Positions 1 through 8,124 of a stretch of DNA of 64,000 bases are shown one piece after another (within the stretch, counting starts at the first letter, position 1; each line of letters starts with the position of its first letter). Source of the DNA: Candidatus Methanoperedens sp. Its GTDB lineage: Archaea; Halobacteriota; Methanosarcinia; Methanosarcinales; Methanoperedenaceae. The notes beneath the pieces were generated by a model. That model was not told where the DNA came from. It saw nothing but the letters and a program-made list of their open reading frames with translations, and made no database searches. The stretch lies in assembly GCA_023249105.1 (NCBI GenBank), contig JAHFDG010000018.1, forward strand, positions 1-64,000, in the 5' to 3' direction. Position numbers and translations under genes: made by a program.

Positions 1-136
1 GAAATAATATGGCAAAAAGTTAAGATCTAATGTTAATTTTTTGTTACTGTCAAATTGATTTTCCTGCCAAAAAAGTAGACATACTCGATAAATAGGATTT
101 TTTAACTGTCAAAGTAGGGTAATAATATTTTAGACT

Positions 137-481
137 TCAGCTTACAACCTTGATTTCCAATCTATCTTTATCCACCGGGAAAAGCTGAACTATTGATTTA
201 TAATGAATACCAAGGAACTCTGCAATCTCAGGAGGAATCCTGATAACTAATGAATTTCCGGATTTCGTAACAGACAATTTCCGCTCCAATCCAAAAATAT
301 TCTTTTCCTTTACTTCAGCTTCAATTTCTTTCATTGTATCCTGATCAAGATATTCTGAGCCGCATAAAGTACAAATTTCCGCATCCCTCAATCCAAAATC
401 AATCCCAAAAAATTCCACTTCGACTTTTGATCTTTTCAAATCTCCTCCGCAGGTACATTTATATGGAATTTCATCATTCAT
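137..481 (-). CDS. Zinc-finger plus AbrB/MazE-like DNA-binding protein
   Basis: A 114-aa protein. Residues 9-43 hold CxC (9-11) and CxxC (37-40) pairs, as in YgiT-type zinc fingers. The second half (about 66-114) is a SpoVT/AbrB-like swapped-hairpin domain, with the core KSGNSLVIRIPPEIAEFLGI, the family's usual signature. AbrB proteins bind DNA as dimers and often serve as antitoxins or transition-state regulators. No adjacent toxin gene is visible: the next gene downstream in the window is the edge and the upstream neighbour is a glycosyltransferase. It could therefore be a solitary transcriptional regulator. The zinc finger fused to AbrB is seen in other archaeal orphan antitoxins. The role is inferred from the domains only. 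Confidence 0.75.
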   Translation of the reverse strand: MNDEIPYKCTCGGDLKRSKVEVEFFGIDFGLRDAEICTLCGSEYLDQDTMKEIEAEVKEKNIFGLERKLSVTKSGNSLVIRIPPEIAEFLGIHYKSIVQLFPVDKDRLEIKVVS

Positions 482-545
482 GTTTTCACCACAATTTTAC
501 AATAACCGGATATATCTTTCTCATTTCTTTATTTTTAAGTTAAAA

Positions 546-2315
546 TCAGTATTTCGGCTGGTAAAACAGCACGACCCTGTACTCTCCCGGCGGACTGTCC
601 ATCTTCCTGTAAAGCAGGTAATTCAGCGTAATATCCGATGGCTTAAAAAAGTACCATGACATCTTTGCGCTGTCAAGCCTCTCGTAATCGGTACGCAGGC
701 GGCTCTTTACGATAGCCGGTTCATTTTTATCATCAGAATCATGCACTACAATTAAAGGAGCCGTAAGCTCGGAATCAATGCTCACCCTCCACCTGACATT
801 GCCATAATGGCGCAGTATCCACAGGAGCTGCGTTTCCATTTCATTATCAGTAACCTGGATTTCTGTTGACTGGTTCCGGTATTGCCTGGAAATCTCACTT
901 ATTTTATCAATGAAAAGTGAAAACTTCTGCGGTGGCTGCGCCGCCTGTATTATGGGTTCGGCAGGATTGGTATAATCATAGAAGTTCAGGAAAATGCTTG
1001 AATAAACAAGATATGAAGAACTCAGGACAAGGAAAATGATAGTGGCTGCGCCGGCTGCGGTTTTAAGATTCAATCGCGGCAGGATTTCCCCAAGATACGC
1101 TGCGGCGATCAATACAAGCGGCAGCAGGAAATTCAGCACAAGCCATGGGACTTTTTCCTGGATATACGAATATACAAAAAAGTTAGCCAGTGTCCAGTAG
1201 GTTAAAAAGGAAATAAAAATGCTGCGGGATTTTAAGACACAGGCAATCCCGTAAATCAACAGTGGGAAAAAGATAACAATGGACGACGGGATATATGAAG
1301 TCGGGAAAAACCTGCTTGAGCCGGGATATACGGCTGAGATATAATACATTATATCCACAATAACCCAATATGCCAGCAACAAGGTCAGCATTTTCTCCTT
1401 TTTCCTGTCACAGCAGCCGTAATATGCCATCCCGAGGACACCAAAGACAAGAACTGGAAGTTCATAGAGAGCCAGTATCGGCAAATAGAAAAAGTAAGGC
1501 CCTCCGATACGCTCTATACGGTGCATCTCGTACCAGTGGGTTACAGCTTTTTCAAACGCTGCATACATTCCGTGTAATTCAAGAGGTTTCCCCGTATAAT
1601 AAAGCGAAAAGGCAATAAGAAAAACAAATATGAAAAATACCGATTCCAGAACAATGGCCACCAATTTTTTATCGAACATTTTCATTCTTGCGCTCAAACC
1701 CTGGTAGCCCTTTTCCCTTATGAAAAGAAGGAACAGGAAAAAAACAATTAATGCCATTGCAATATACGCATTTTCTTTAAGCGCAGCCATTGATGCCATC
1801 GATATTGCAGCCAAAAAGAGGTAAAAAATCCTTAAAACCGAATATTTTTCTTCAACATATTTTTCAGCATATTTGACAGCGCATACAAGTGTTAGCAATG
1901 AAAAAAACGCAATGAAAATATCTTCCCTGTAAAAACGTGAATAATAGAGAAACGAGGGCGAGAGTGCAAGAAAGAAAGCGGACAGAACCAATCCCATGTT
2001 CCCGATATATTTTCTTAACGGGATTAAAAGGAAAATCATGGCTGCTCCGAAAAGTGCAGGAAGAAGACGCGACGAATATATGCTATCCCCCATGCGCCTG
2101 AACACCTCGGCCGTCGCATAATACATGAAAGGACCGTGGAACGAAGGGTCGTATGAATAAATGCCGTCATTGAACAGTTTATACGTGAAATAACCTACTG
2201 CGGCTTCATCATGATGGAATACCCTCTCATCGAGATGGTAGAGCCGCAGGAAGTAGGCAATAATGACTATGAGAATAAAACCAAGATATAAAGCAAAGTT
2301 TCTTTTATTCATCAC
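546..2315 (-). CDS. Agl23-like membrane glycosyltransferase (GT39 superfamily, TIGR03663-like)
   Basis: A 589-aa polytopic membrane protein with about 10-12 hydrophobic segments over residues 1-450 and a soluble C-terminal region. The N-terminal signature (LDERVFHHDEAAVGYFTYK, then SFHGPFMYY) matches the archaeal/bacterial family annotated as flippase activity-associated protein Agl23, part of the PMT/GT39 fold. The acidic pair in the first external loop (HDEA) is the expected catalytic position for a lipid-linked sugar donor enzyme. Such proteins act in S-layer or membrane protein glycosylation. It diverges from moaD across a 59-bp gap. The sugar and acceptor cannot be told from sequence. 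Confidence 0.8.
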   Translation of the reverse strand: MMNKRNFALYLGFILIVIIAYFLRLYHLDERVFHHDEAAVGYFTYKLFNDGIYSYDPSFHGPFMYYATAEVFRRMGDSIYSSRLLPALFGAAMIFLLIPLRKYIGNMGLVLSAFFLALSPSFLYYSRFYREDIFIAFFSLLTLVCAVKYAEKYVEEKYSVLRIFYLFLAAISMASMAALKENAYIAMALIVFFLFLLFIREKGYQGLSARMKMFDKKLVAIVLESVFFIFVFLIAFSLYYTGKPLELHGMYAAFEKAVTHWYEMHRIERIGGPYFFYLPILALYELPVLVFGVLGMAYYGCCDRKKEKMLTLLLAYWVIVDIMYYISAVYPGSSRFFPTSYIPSSIVIFFPLLIYGIACVLKSRSIFISFLTYWTLANFFVYSYIQEKVPWLVLNFLLPLVLIAAAYLGEILPRLNLKTAAGAATIIFLVLSSSYLVYSSIFLNFYDYTNPAEPIIQAAQPPQKFSLFIDKISEISRQYRNQSTEIQVTDNEMETQLLWILRHYGNVRWRVSIDSELTAPLIVVHDSDDKNEPAIVKSRLRTDYERLDSAKMSWYFFKPSDITLNYLLYRKMDSPPGEYRVVLFYQPKY

Positions 2316-2374
2316 TTCATCATAGTTTAAACATGTTCATAGCATTTATGGTTTTAAAAGAATAAAGAGAGGCC

Positions 2375-2647
2375 ATGCCAAAAATAAAAGTAAAGCTCTT
2401 TGCCAATTTCAGGGAATTCACCGGTACAAAAGAGCTTGAAATAGACGGCATTACAGCCAGAGAGATTCTCAGTATGCTCTGTAAAAAGTTCCCGGGATTT
2501 GAAAAAATGCTTTTAAAAGGAAAGAGCCTGCAGCCTTACGTCAATGTCTTCTTAAACGGAAGAAATGTTCTTGAATCCGGCGGACTGGATGCAATTATCA
2601 ATGCGGGCGATGAAATCGCGATTTTCCCTCCTGTGTCGGGTGGCTGA
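2375..2647 (+). CDS. MoaD/ThiS-family small sulfur carrier (SAMP-like)
   Basis: A 90-aa beta-grasp protein ending in the diagnostic C-terminal Gly-Gly (FPPVSGG), which is adenylated and thiocarboxylated by an E1-like enzyme. Family members act as the small subunit of molybdopterin synthase and, in archaea, also as ubiquitin-like modifiers (SAMP). The start is supported by GAGAGG a few bases upstream. The stop codon overlaps the start of moeA by one base (TGATG), so the two genes are translationally coupled. This favours a molybdenum or tungsten cofactor role, without excluding protein modification. Confidence 0.88.
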   Translation: MPKIKVKLFANFREFTGTKELEIDGITAREILSMLCKKFPGFEKMLLKGKSLQPYVNVFLNGRNVLESGGLDAIINAGDEIAIFPPVSGG

Positions 2648-3906
2648 TGTTCAGGCAAAGAATGAACGCCGATGAGGCAAAGGAACTATTTTTAAAGGCA
2701 TTTGTACCTCTTTCCGACACCGAAAAACTGCCAATCGCGGATTGCGACTGCAGGATTATTGCAGAAAATATCACTGCTGCTATCAATGTGCCTAATTACA
2801 GCCGCGCGGCGATGGATGGTTTTGCTGTCAGGGCATGCGATACGCTGGGGGCGGGAAGCAATTCCCCAGTCGTTCTCAAACTGGCAAAGGCTGTTGAAAG
2901 CCGAAACTTCGGCTTGCGTCGTGTTGGGGTATGCGAAGCATACCCCTTGTTTGATAAACCTTTCTTAAAGGTTTTTGAAAACGGTACATGCGTAAGGGTA
3001 CATACAGGTTCGCCAATACCTGATGGTGCGGACGCTGTGGTGATGCTGGAAGATGCGGTTTTGAGGGAAGATAAAGTTGAGATATTCATGCAGCTCCATC
3101 CCGGGAAGAACGTAGGGGAAACCGGTGAGGATATCAAAAAAGGGGAGGTCATTCTTAAGGAAGGACACAGGCTCCGTCCCTGCGATATAGCTGTTCTTGC
3201 GGCGCTGGGCATCAGGGATATTCCGGTCTTCAGGAAGCCTCTTGTAGCCGTAATTCCCACAGGCGAGGAACTCGTTTCAAGGGAAAACAAAACACTCAGG
3301 GAAGGAGAAGTCTATGAAACCAACGGGTTGATGGCAACGCTGTATATAAGGAAATGGAGCGGCGCATCGAGGCTGCTTGATATAGTGGAAGACGACCCTG
3401 AAAAGATAAAAGATGCGATTTCATCCAATCTCGATGCCGATATGATTATCACAAGTGGCGGAACGTCTGTGGGAAAACGTGATTTCGTTCCGGGCGTAGT
3501 CGGCTCCATGGGAACGTTGCTTGTCCACGGAGTAGGTATAAGCCCGGGCAAGCCCACGGCGCTTGGCATCATAAAAGGCAAACCTGTGGTATGCATGCCC
3601 GGCTACCCGGTCGCAGGTATCGTGGCGCTTTTCTTTTTTGCAAGGGAAGCGCTCCGGAAGCTGGGGCATATACCGGATGAGCAGGACAGGAAAGTTCATG
3701 CGGTATTGTCTGGAAAAATACCCGGAAGAACCGGATATAAAACATTTGCCCGTGTCAAATTAGAGAAAGGAAAAGCTATCCCTCTTGCAACATCGGGCGC
3801 AGGGATAATGAGTTCAGTTTCGAAAGCCGACGGGTTTGTAATTATACCTGAGAATGTAGAGGGTTACGATAAAGGGGAAGAGGTTGAGGTGGTGCTTATC
3901 GAATAA
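2647..3906 (+). CDS. moeA: Molybdopterin molybdotransferase MoeA with a palindromic in-frame insertion
   Basis: A 419-aa MoeA-family enzyme, which inserts molybdate or tungstate into adenylylated molybdopterin. Family motifs are visible: NYSRAAMDGFAV near residue 50, VRVHTGSPIPDGADAVVMLEDA near 117-138, IPTGEEL near 200, TSGGTSVGKRDF near 273, and GISPGKPTALG followed by CMPGYPVA. A domain IV follows at the C-terminus. Between about residues 84 and 110 there is an extra segment, from SRNFGLRR to FLKVFE, coded by three consecutive perfect hairpins in the DNA. Normal MoeA proteins run directly into the VR-TGSPIP motif here. The frame is open across the insertion, so the protein is probably still made. 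It is coupled to the upstream MoaD-like gene. Confidence 0.92.
   Translation: MFRQRMNADEAKELFLKAFVPLSDTEKLPIADCDCRIIAENITAAINVPNYSRAAMDGFAVRACDTLGAGSNSPVVLKLAKAVESRNFGLRRVGVCEAYPLFDKPFLKVFENGTCVRVHTGSPIPDGADAVVMLEDAVLREDKVEIFMQLHPGKNVGETGEDIKKGEVILKEGHRLRPCDIAVLAALGIRDIPVFRKPLVAVIPTGEELVSRENKTLREGEVYETNGLMATLYIRKWSGASRLLDIVEDDPEKIKDAISSNLDADMIITSGGTSVGKRDFVPGVVGSMGTLLVHGVGISPGKPTALGIIKGKPVVCMPGYPVAGIVALFFFAREALRKLGHIPDEQDRKVHAVLSGKIPGRTGYKTFARVKLEKGKAIPLATSGAGIMSSVSKADGFVIIPENVEGYDKGEEVEVVLIE
2898..2974. repeat. Triple-hairpin palindromic element inside moeA
   Basis: Three perfect inverted repeats lie in a row. The first is AAGCCGAA/TTCGGCTT at 2898-2915 with a 2-nt loop. The second is GGGGTATGC/GCATACCCC at 2926-2946 with loop GAA. 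The third is AAACCTTT/AAAGGTTT at 2956-2974 with loop CTT. The stretch is translated as about 26 extra residues in MoeA, between two motifs that are normally adjacent. It resembles in concept the protein-coding palindromic elements known from Rickettsia. Its identity as a mobile repeat family is inference. Confidence 0.7.
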
Positions 3907-3909
3907 GCA

Positions 3910-5208
3910 TCATTTTTTCAACTGGTAAATTATAACGTCCTTATTTTCGAAGATCTTATCGAAATACTTGAATTCTGCGCCGCTGTTGAACCCATATCCC
4001 ATCGTTGGTTTAATTATTTTGTTTAAATTATCCTCAGGGCTATTTATTAAATTAATAACATCTTTGCTCTGGAAATAATAATTGGGGTCGGCAGCCATTA
4101 GCATAACCGGTATTAAATCATTCATTCTCTGTCTTGATATGTATGCTATATTGGCTCCGTATTTCCCAGCGATGCTTTTTGCCACTTCCTCGGAATCTGT
4201 TGCGAAAAATCTTGAAACATCAGCTACCTTCTCATTCGAATCGAATTCATCGTATAGTAATGATGGTCTTCCTACAGTTTTACTTATCTCTTTTGAAGCA
4301 TAGGTTATTACAGGCTCTTTACCTGCCGCTTTGATCTCAAGTTCATAGTCCCACCATGCAATAACTTTACCAGTTTCTTTATTCCGTAGGAATTGAATAG
4401 CTTCATAAGTCTCTTTTGAAATTGGATGTCCTGTAGTGCCGCTGGTCGAATCAAGAAAATATGGGTATAAGTTCGAAGTTCCAAAAATACCTGCAAAAGT
4501 ATCGGGATTGATCCTGTATAACTCATATTCGCCGTTTTTCCCCGATTCTTCCAATAAGCTTTCTTTTTGCTTATTCATGTAAAGATAATAAGCGCCAAGC
4601 GATGCAGACACAATAATGAGTATAAGTAAAGCTGCTGAAATGAATCTTGTTTTCCTTATCCCTTCAGGTTTACTGAAAAGAGTAAGAATGCTTGGTATTC
4701 CTAAGATAAGCGTAAAAAGTATCAGGGATACTGTGCCGAAAGTATAATTATAATAGGGTCTGTCAAACATGGAATATAAAAATTCACTTATAGCAGGCAT
4801 AAACTCAACTGAAATCAGAGACATGCTCAGATACAGGGAAAATACGACCAGCAGGGCAATGTTTACCAGCGCCAGTATTCTGTGAACATTGGCAGATTTT
4901 ACAAAGTTAAAGAAAATCATCAGCGAAGAGATGCCTATTGCCAATAGTATGCCGGACGATATGAAATTTAAATCCATTACATACCAGGGAAAAATCTGCG
5001 TCTTTGCTAAAACCCTGAGCGCAGTTATTATCAACCATGCCCCGAACACAAGATGCAGAGCGCCAAGAAATCCCCTGAATCCCATGCCTTTTATTTTGTC
5101 TATATATTTTCCTTCATACGATACCATAAATATTTCCTCCTTTTTGTTTACAAATGCAGCATTCGGGCACCAGCCCAGCCATAACCTTAATTTCGCAAAG
5201 GCATTCAT
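3910..5208 (-). CDS. DUF1673-like membrane protein with AglB/STT3-like WWDY motif
   Basis: A 432-aa protein. The N-terminus (KLRLWLGWCPNA) carries the L/M-GWCP signature shared with the next gene upstream and resembling DUF1673 proteins of Methanosarcina. About six or seven hydrophobic segments follow (residues 45-215). The remaining 215 residues are soluble and contain VIAWWDYELEIKAAGKEPV, which resembles the WWDYG motif of oligosaccharyltransferase STT3/AglB. The large catalytic membrane domain of AglB is absent, so this is not a complete oligosaccharyltransferase. The gene overlaps the preceding gene by 4 bp and is the last in a three-gene operon. A role in glycan transfer or quality control is only an inference. 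Confidence 0.6.
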   Translation of the reverse strand: MNAFAKLRLWLGWCPNAAFVNKKEEIFMVSYEGKYIDKIKGMGFRGFLGALHLVFGAWLIITALRVLAKTQIFPWYVMDLNFISSGILLAIGISSLMIFFNFVKSANVHRILALVNIALLVVFSLYLSMSLISVEFMPAISEFLYSMFDRPYYNYTFGTVSLILFTLILGIPSILTLFSKPEGIRKTRFISAALLILIIVSASLGAYYLYMNKQKESLLEESGKNGEYELYRINPDTFAGIFGTSNLYPYFLDSTSGTTGHPISKETYEAIQFLRNKETGKVIAWWDYELEIKAAGKEPVITYASKEISKTVGRPSLLYDEFDSNEKVADVSRFFATDSEEVAKSIAGKYGANIAYISRQRMNDLIPVMLMAADPNYYFQSKDVINLINSPEDNLNKIIKPTMGYGFNSGAEFKYFDKIFENKDVIIYQLKK

Positions 5209-5822
5209 CCCATTTCCCCTTTTAATTTTTTAATGAATTCTGGAGGATTTTGAGTGGTCAGAATTAGTTTCCTGAAAAACCCTTTCTTCTTTTCAATCAA
5301 TACCGCGCTTTTACGCATGCTGATGAAGGCAAGCCTCCTTCCCCACATGCGCAGACCCCAGCCCGCGTACCAGGGAATGTCTTCTATTGTTTTTATCTCT
5401 TTGATTTCAGAAAAAGGGATGCTGTATTTAAAAGGAGGCATTACAGCCTCAACACCAACGTTTGTAATTCTGAACTTGATGCTAAAAAAGCTCCACGTAA
5501 CCAGGGCGGTGATTGATACTGCCAGAAGTAAAACGAATTCAGCCTGTTCTGGTGCTTTTTGCAGCCCGAAGTAATGACCGAAGACCGCTAAAGAATACAA
5601 AATAGCCAGTGAGAATAAGCCTGACACCATTACCAGCTTTATCGTATAGCTGTAAGGCGCTTTTTCCTCATAGACGGTTGTTTTGTTTGCAAGCATCCCG
5701 CCTCCTTTCATTCCTGATGCATAAGCATATTCAATGCCGCTATCAACAACGGTGTTTTTCACGCTCAACATAGGACACCAGCCCATCATTTTTCTTATTT
5801 TTCCAGTTACATTTATTGTCAT
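5205..5822 (-). CDS. PH-like domain membrane protein with GWCP N-terminal signature
   Basis: A 205-aa protein. It begins with TGKIRKMMGWCPML, the same GWCP signature as the following gene. Two membrane segments lie at about residues 60-80 and 93-113. The remainder (about 115-200) looks like a bacterial PH-type beta sandwich: residues FRITNVGVEAVMPPF, then IPFSEIKEIKTIEDIPW, then the LILTTQNPPEFIKKL ending typical of such domains. Both ends overlap neighbours by 4 bp, indicating translational coupling between the HTH regulator and the AglB-like protein. The substrate and role are unknown. Confidence 0.6.
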   Translation of the reverse strand: MTINVTGKIRKMMGWCPMLSVKNTVVDSGIEYAYASGMKGGGMLANKTTVYEEKAPYSYTIKLVMVSGLFSLAILYSLAVFGHYFGLQKAPEQAEFVLLLAVSITALVTWSFFSIKFRITNVGVEAVMPPFKYSIPFSEIKEIKTIEDIPWYAGWGLRMWGRRLAFISMRKSAVLIEKKKGFFRKLILTTQNPPEFIKKLKGEMG

Positions 5823-6265
5823 GCCAAACTCCTCAACTTCTCGAATAACTCATCCGCCAGCTTGGTTGGGTCATCCGTTTTCTCAAGCTTGAGTTTCATC
5901 TCGTCCGCAAAATCCCACAGCAGTTCAATGCACTGCGTATATCTATTGCATGCACCACAGTTTCCCTCATGCTCATACCATACTTGCATTCCATGCCTGG
6001 CAGATACGAAAATAATGGCGCTGGCATTAAACGGCACTGAATGACCGAACAGGATACCGCGCTCAGAGTTCACCCTTTCCACTTCTATCTGGTTTGAGCC
6101 CGCCATCTCAAGCAGCGTTTTTTCTATCCTATCATCCATGGTGATAAGCGCTTTTGAGACTGCCTGCTTGGATATATCGAATAAGCGCGCTATGTTCATA
6201 TTGGGAAGACCGCCGCGCCGCAGCTTCCAGAACTCGAACTGCTTGTCGTTCAAAGGCAGGAACAT
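5819..6265 (-). CDS. Helix-turn-helix transcriptional regulator, first gene of operon
   Basis: A 148-aa protein. Residues 5-50 form a sigma-70-region-4/Tfx-like helix-turn-helix (LNDKQFEFWKLRRGGLPNMN, then IARLFDISKQAVSKAL). The C-terminal half has a CxxC (GNCGACNRY, about residue 112) with a further Cys after the Tyr, which may bind metal. No ribosome-binding site precedes the ATG, which suggests a leaderless transcript. Directly upstream, starting 3 bp from the start codon, is a perfect 20-bp palindrome, a likely operator for this protein. It heads an operon with two GWCP membrane proteins. Confidence 0.7.
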   Translation of the reverse strand: MFLPLNDKQFEFWKLRRGGLPNMNIARLFDISKQAVSKALITMDDRIEKTLLEMAGSNQIEVERVNSERGILFGHSVPFNASAIIFVSARHGMQVWYEHEGNCGACNRYTQCIELLWDFADEMKLKLEKTDDPTKLADELFEKLRSLA

Positions 6266-6267
6266 AC

Positions 6268-6287
6268 GTCAACATACGTATGTTGAC
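6268..6287. promoter_or_regulatory. Perfect 20-bp palindrome, candidate operator
   Basis: GTCAACATACGTATGTTGAC is identical to its reverse complement. It abuts the start codon of the reverse-strand HTH gene (ATG at 6265) and lies in the 193-bp region divergent to the forward gene at 6459. A bound dimer here would block a leaderless transcript, which suggests autoregulation. That it is bound by the adjacent HTH protein is inference. Confidence 0.6.
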
Positions 6288-6458
6288 TATTAATAGATTA
6301 CTACTGATATTGCTCATTGATAGATTCGAATTGCAGCGGCGCTGGTTTCATTTTTCTACAACCATTTCACACGTCGTCTTGCATAAAATGTATCTATCGT
6401 TTCACCTGTAGGAAAACTCAGGCGCAAAATATGCGCTGTAAATATTAGAGATGATAAA

Positions 6459-7862
6459 ATGAAGAAATCAATACTAATCGGAGTATCTATCGTGACGGTA
6501 CTGGGGATACTCCTTGCAGCAGTTGCATTGGGCTTTGCTGATACAAGTACAAAATTTAATGCATTCACTGGGGCTAAAGATGATGGGCATGTTACGGAAA
6601 AGGCTATCGCTGAGGCACAGGCAAACGTTTCATTCACGATTCTTGAGCCAAATTATCTTCCTTCGGGCTATAAATTCGAGAGTGCAGGAGGGTCAAGGTT
6701 CAGTGGAAGAGAGACGGATGTTGACCTGGCATCGCTCTCCTATAGAAAGGGAGACGAGCAGTTAACTCTTAAAGAGATTGCAGTGGTAAAAACAAAAGAG
6801 AAAACAGAGTCGTCCAGTAAACCCCAGGAAACGGGAGAAATTGTTGACATAAACGGAATTGAAGGGCGGTTTTCTGAGGAGAACGGCATAAAGCTCCTGG
6901 GCTGGAAGATTGGAGAGATGAGCCTGAGTATTATGAGTCGGAAGAACGAAGGTCAGACCCAGGCCACCAGTTCTCTTGGTAAAGAAGAGATGATAAAGGT
7001 GGCTGAGTCTATCAAGAGCACGCAGAAGTACGCGGCGCCAGCATCCTCACAGGATGTCAAATTTTACGCAGATATCAGCCTGGCAGTCGGTTCTACAGGC
7101 GAGAATCTTCAGAAAATATACTGGAAAATAAACCTTACAAATACCGGCAGTAAAAGAGCAGAGAATGTCAGTGCTAATGTAATTCTGCATCCTGAAGTTG
7201 TTACAAGGTTGACAGGTTCTTCTTCAAATTCAGCCACATGGGATAATTTACAGCCGGGTTTCAGGGCAGGGTTAAGCGGTACAGCAACAATCAATGCCAC
7301 AGGTTTGAGTAAGCAGGACATTTCTTCATGGGATCCGCTTGCGAGCGTTAATGTCGCATGGACTGAAGACGGAACGAAGAAAGAGCAGGCAATTCCGGTA
7401 GAAAAGATAGGCGAAATAGCCATTGCAACAGCGGAAACGGCTATCGCTGATGCGCAGGCAAAAGTTTCCTTTAAAATAATCAAGCCATCGTATATTCCTG
7501 ATGGGTACTCGCTTAATATTGCACAGACCTCAGGAACGAGGTTCAGAGGTGTTTCTTTGGAGGCTGAACAGGTTGTGCTTTCGTATCTGAAGGGAAATGA
7601 ATACCTGAACTTAAAGGAATTCCTAACAATAAAGGACGATACGGATGTCTCTGGAAGTGTATCTAAAACGCCATACGAATTCGTGGATATAAACGGAGTT
7701 CAGGGACGCTTCTTAGAGGAAGCGAGCGGTACAAAGTCATTGGACTGGAAAATAGGCAATCTCAGCCTGACCATTAGCAGTTATGCCTACAAAGAGAACA
7801 ATTTCACACGAGCCACACTCAGCACGGAAGAAATGGTAAAGATGGCAAGGTCTGTCAAGTGA
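6459..7862 (+). CDS. Secreted protein with two DUF4367-like domains
   Basis: A 467-aa protein with an N-terminal signal or anchor segment (residues 4-27, ending in ALGFA). Two similar domains follow. The first covers about 48-188 (AIAEAQANVSFTILEPNYLP, then SGYKF, then IVDINGIEGRFSEENG). The second covers about 330-467 (AIADAQAKVSFKIIKPSYIP, then DGYSL, then FVDINGVQGRFLEEASG). Both resemble the DUF4367 fold seen in sporulation and sigma-associated envelope proteins. Between them (about 195-320) is an Ig-like domain with N-glycosylation sequons. The gene starts a forward run of envelope genes. The function is unknown; the duplicated domain is plainly visible. Confidence 0.7.
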   Translation: MKKSILIGVSIVTVLGILLAAVALGFADTSTKFNAFTGAKDDGHVTEKAIAEAQANVSFTILEPNYLPSGYKFESAGGSRFSGRETDVDLASLSYRKGDEQLTLKEIAVVKTKEKTESSSKPQETGEIVDINGIEGRFSEENGIKLLGWKIGEMSLSIMSRKNEGQTQATSSLGKEEMIKVAESIKSTQKYAAPASSQDVKFYADISLAVGSTGENLQKIYWKINLTNTGSKRAENVSANVILHPEVVTRLTGSSSNSATWDNLQPGFRAGLSGTATINATGLSKQDISSWDPLASVNVAWTEDGTKKEQAIPVEKIGEIAIATAETAIADAQAKVSFKIIKPSYIPDGYSLNIAQTSGTRFRGVSLEAEQVVLSYLKGNEYLNLKEFLTIKDDTDVSGSVSKTPYEFVDINGVQGRFLEEASGTKSLDWKIGNLSLTISSYAYKENNFTRATLSTEEMVKMARSVK

Positions 7863-7893
7863 CTCTGCCATTAGATTTTTTAGAGGTATGGCT

Positions 7894-8124
7894 ATGAGAT
7901 GGCTTCTTGACGGTAATGTTTTAGATAATGAGTCCCGCGCCGCTATCTACAGATATATAAAAGAAAACCCAAATACGTATCCTCTGGAAATTATGCGTGA
8001 AACTAATATCGGTCGCGGTACAGTGCTATACCATCTTGACATACTGCTTTATGCAGGCATGGTAGCATGCTTAAGAGACGGCAGGCTAAAAAAGTACCGC
8101 GCAGCGCAGAAGGCGGTTGTATGA
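7894..8124 (+). CDS. Small winged-helix DNA-binding protein
   Basis: About 76 aa. The body (RAAIYRYIKENPNTYPLEIM, then RETNIGRGTVLYHLDILLYAGMV) is a winged helix-turn-helix of the ArsR/MarR type, common in Methanosarcinales. The start at 7894 is preferred over the in-frame ATG at 7888 because AGAGGT lies 6 bp before it but touches the other. The TGA stop overlaps the start of the next gene (ATGA), coupling a cytosolic regulator to an exported beta-propeller protein. It is short for a full regulator and lacks any sensor domain. Confidence 0.7.
   Translation: MRWLLDGNVLDNESRAAIYRYIKENPNTYPLEIMRETNIGRGTVLYHLDILLYAGMVACLRDGRLKKYRAAQKAVV

Noticed and set aside
2647-3906. moeA as a pseudogene because of the insertion
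   Set aside because: The frame is open throughout and the motifs on both sides are intact.
3910-5208. Calling this gene AglB
   Set aside because: It has only 432 residues and lacks the N-terminal catalytic membrane domain with the required acidic motifs.
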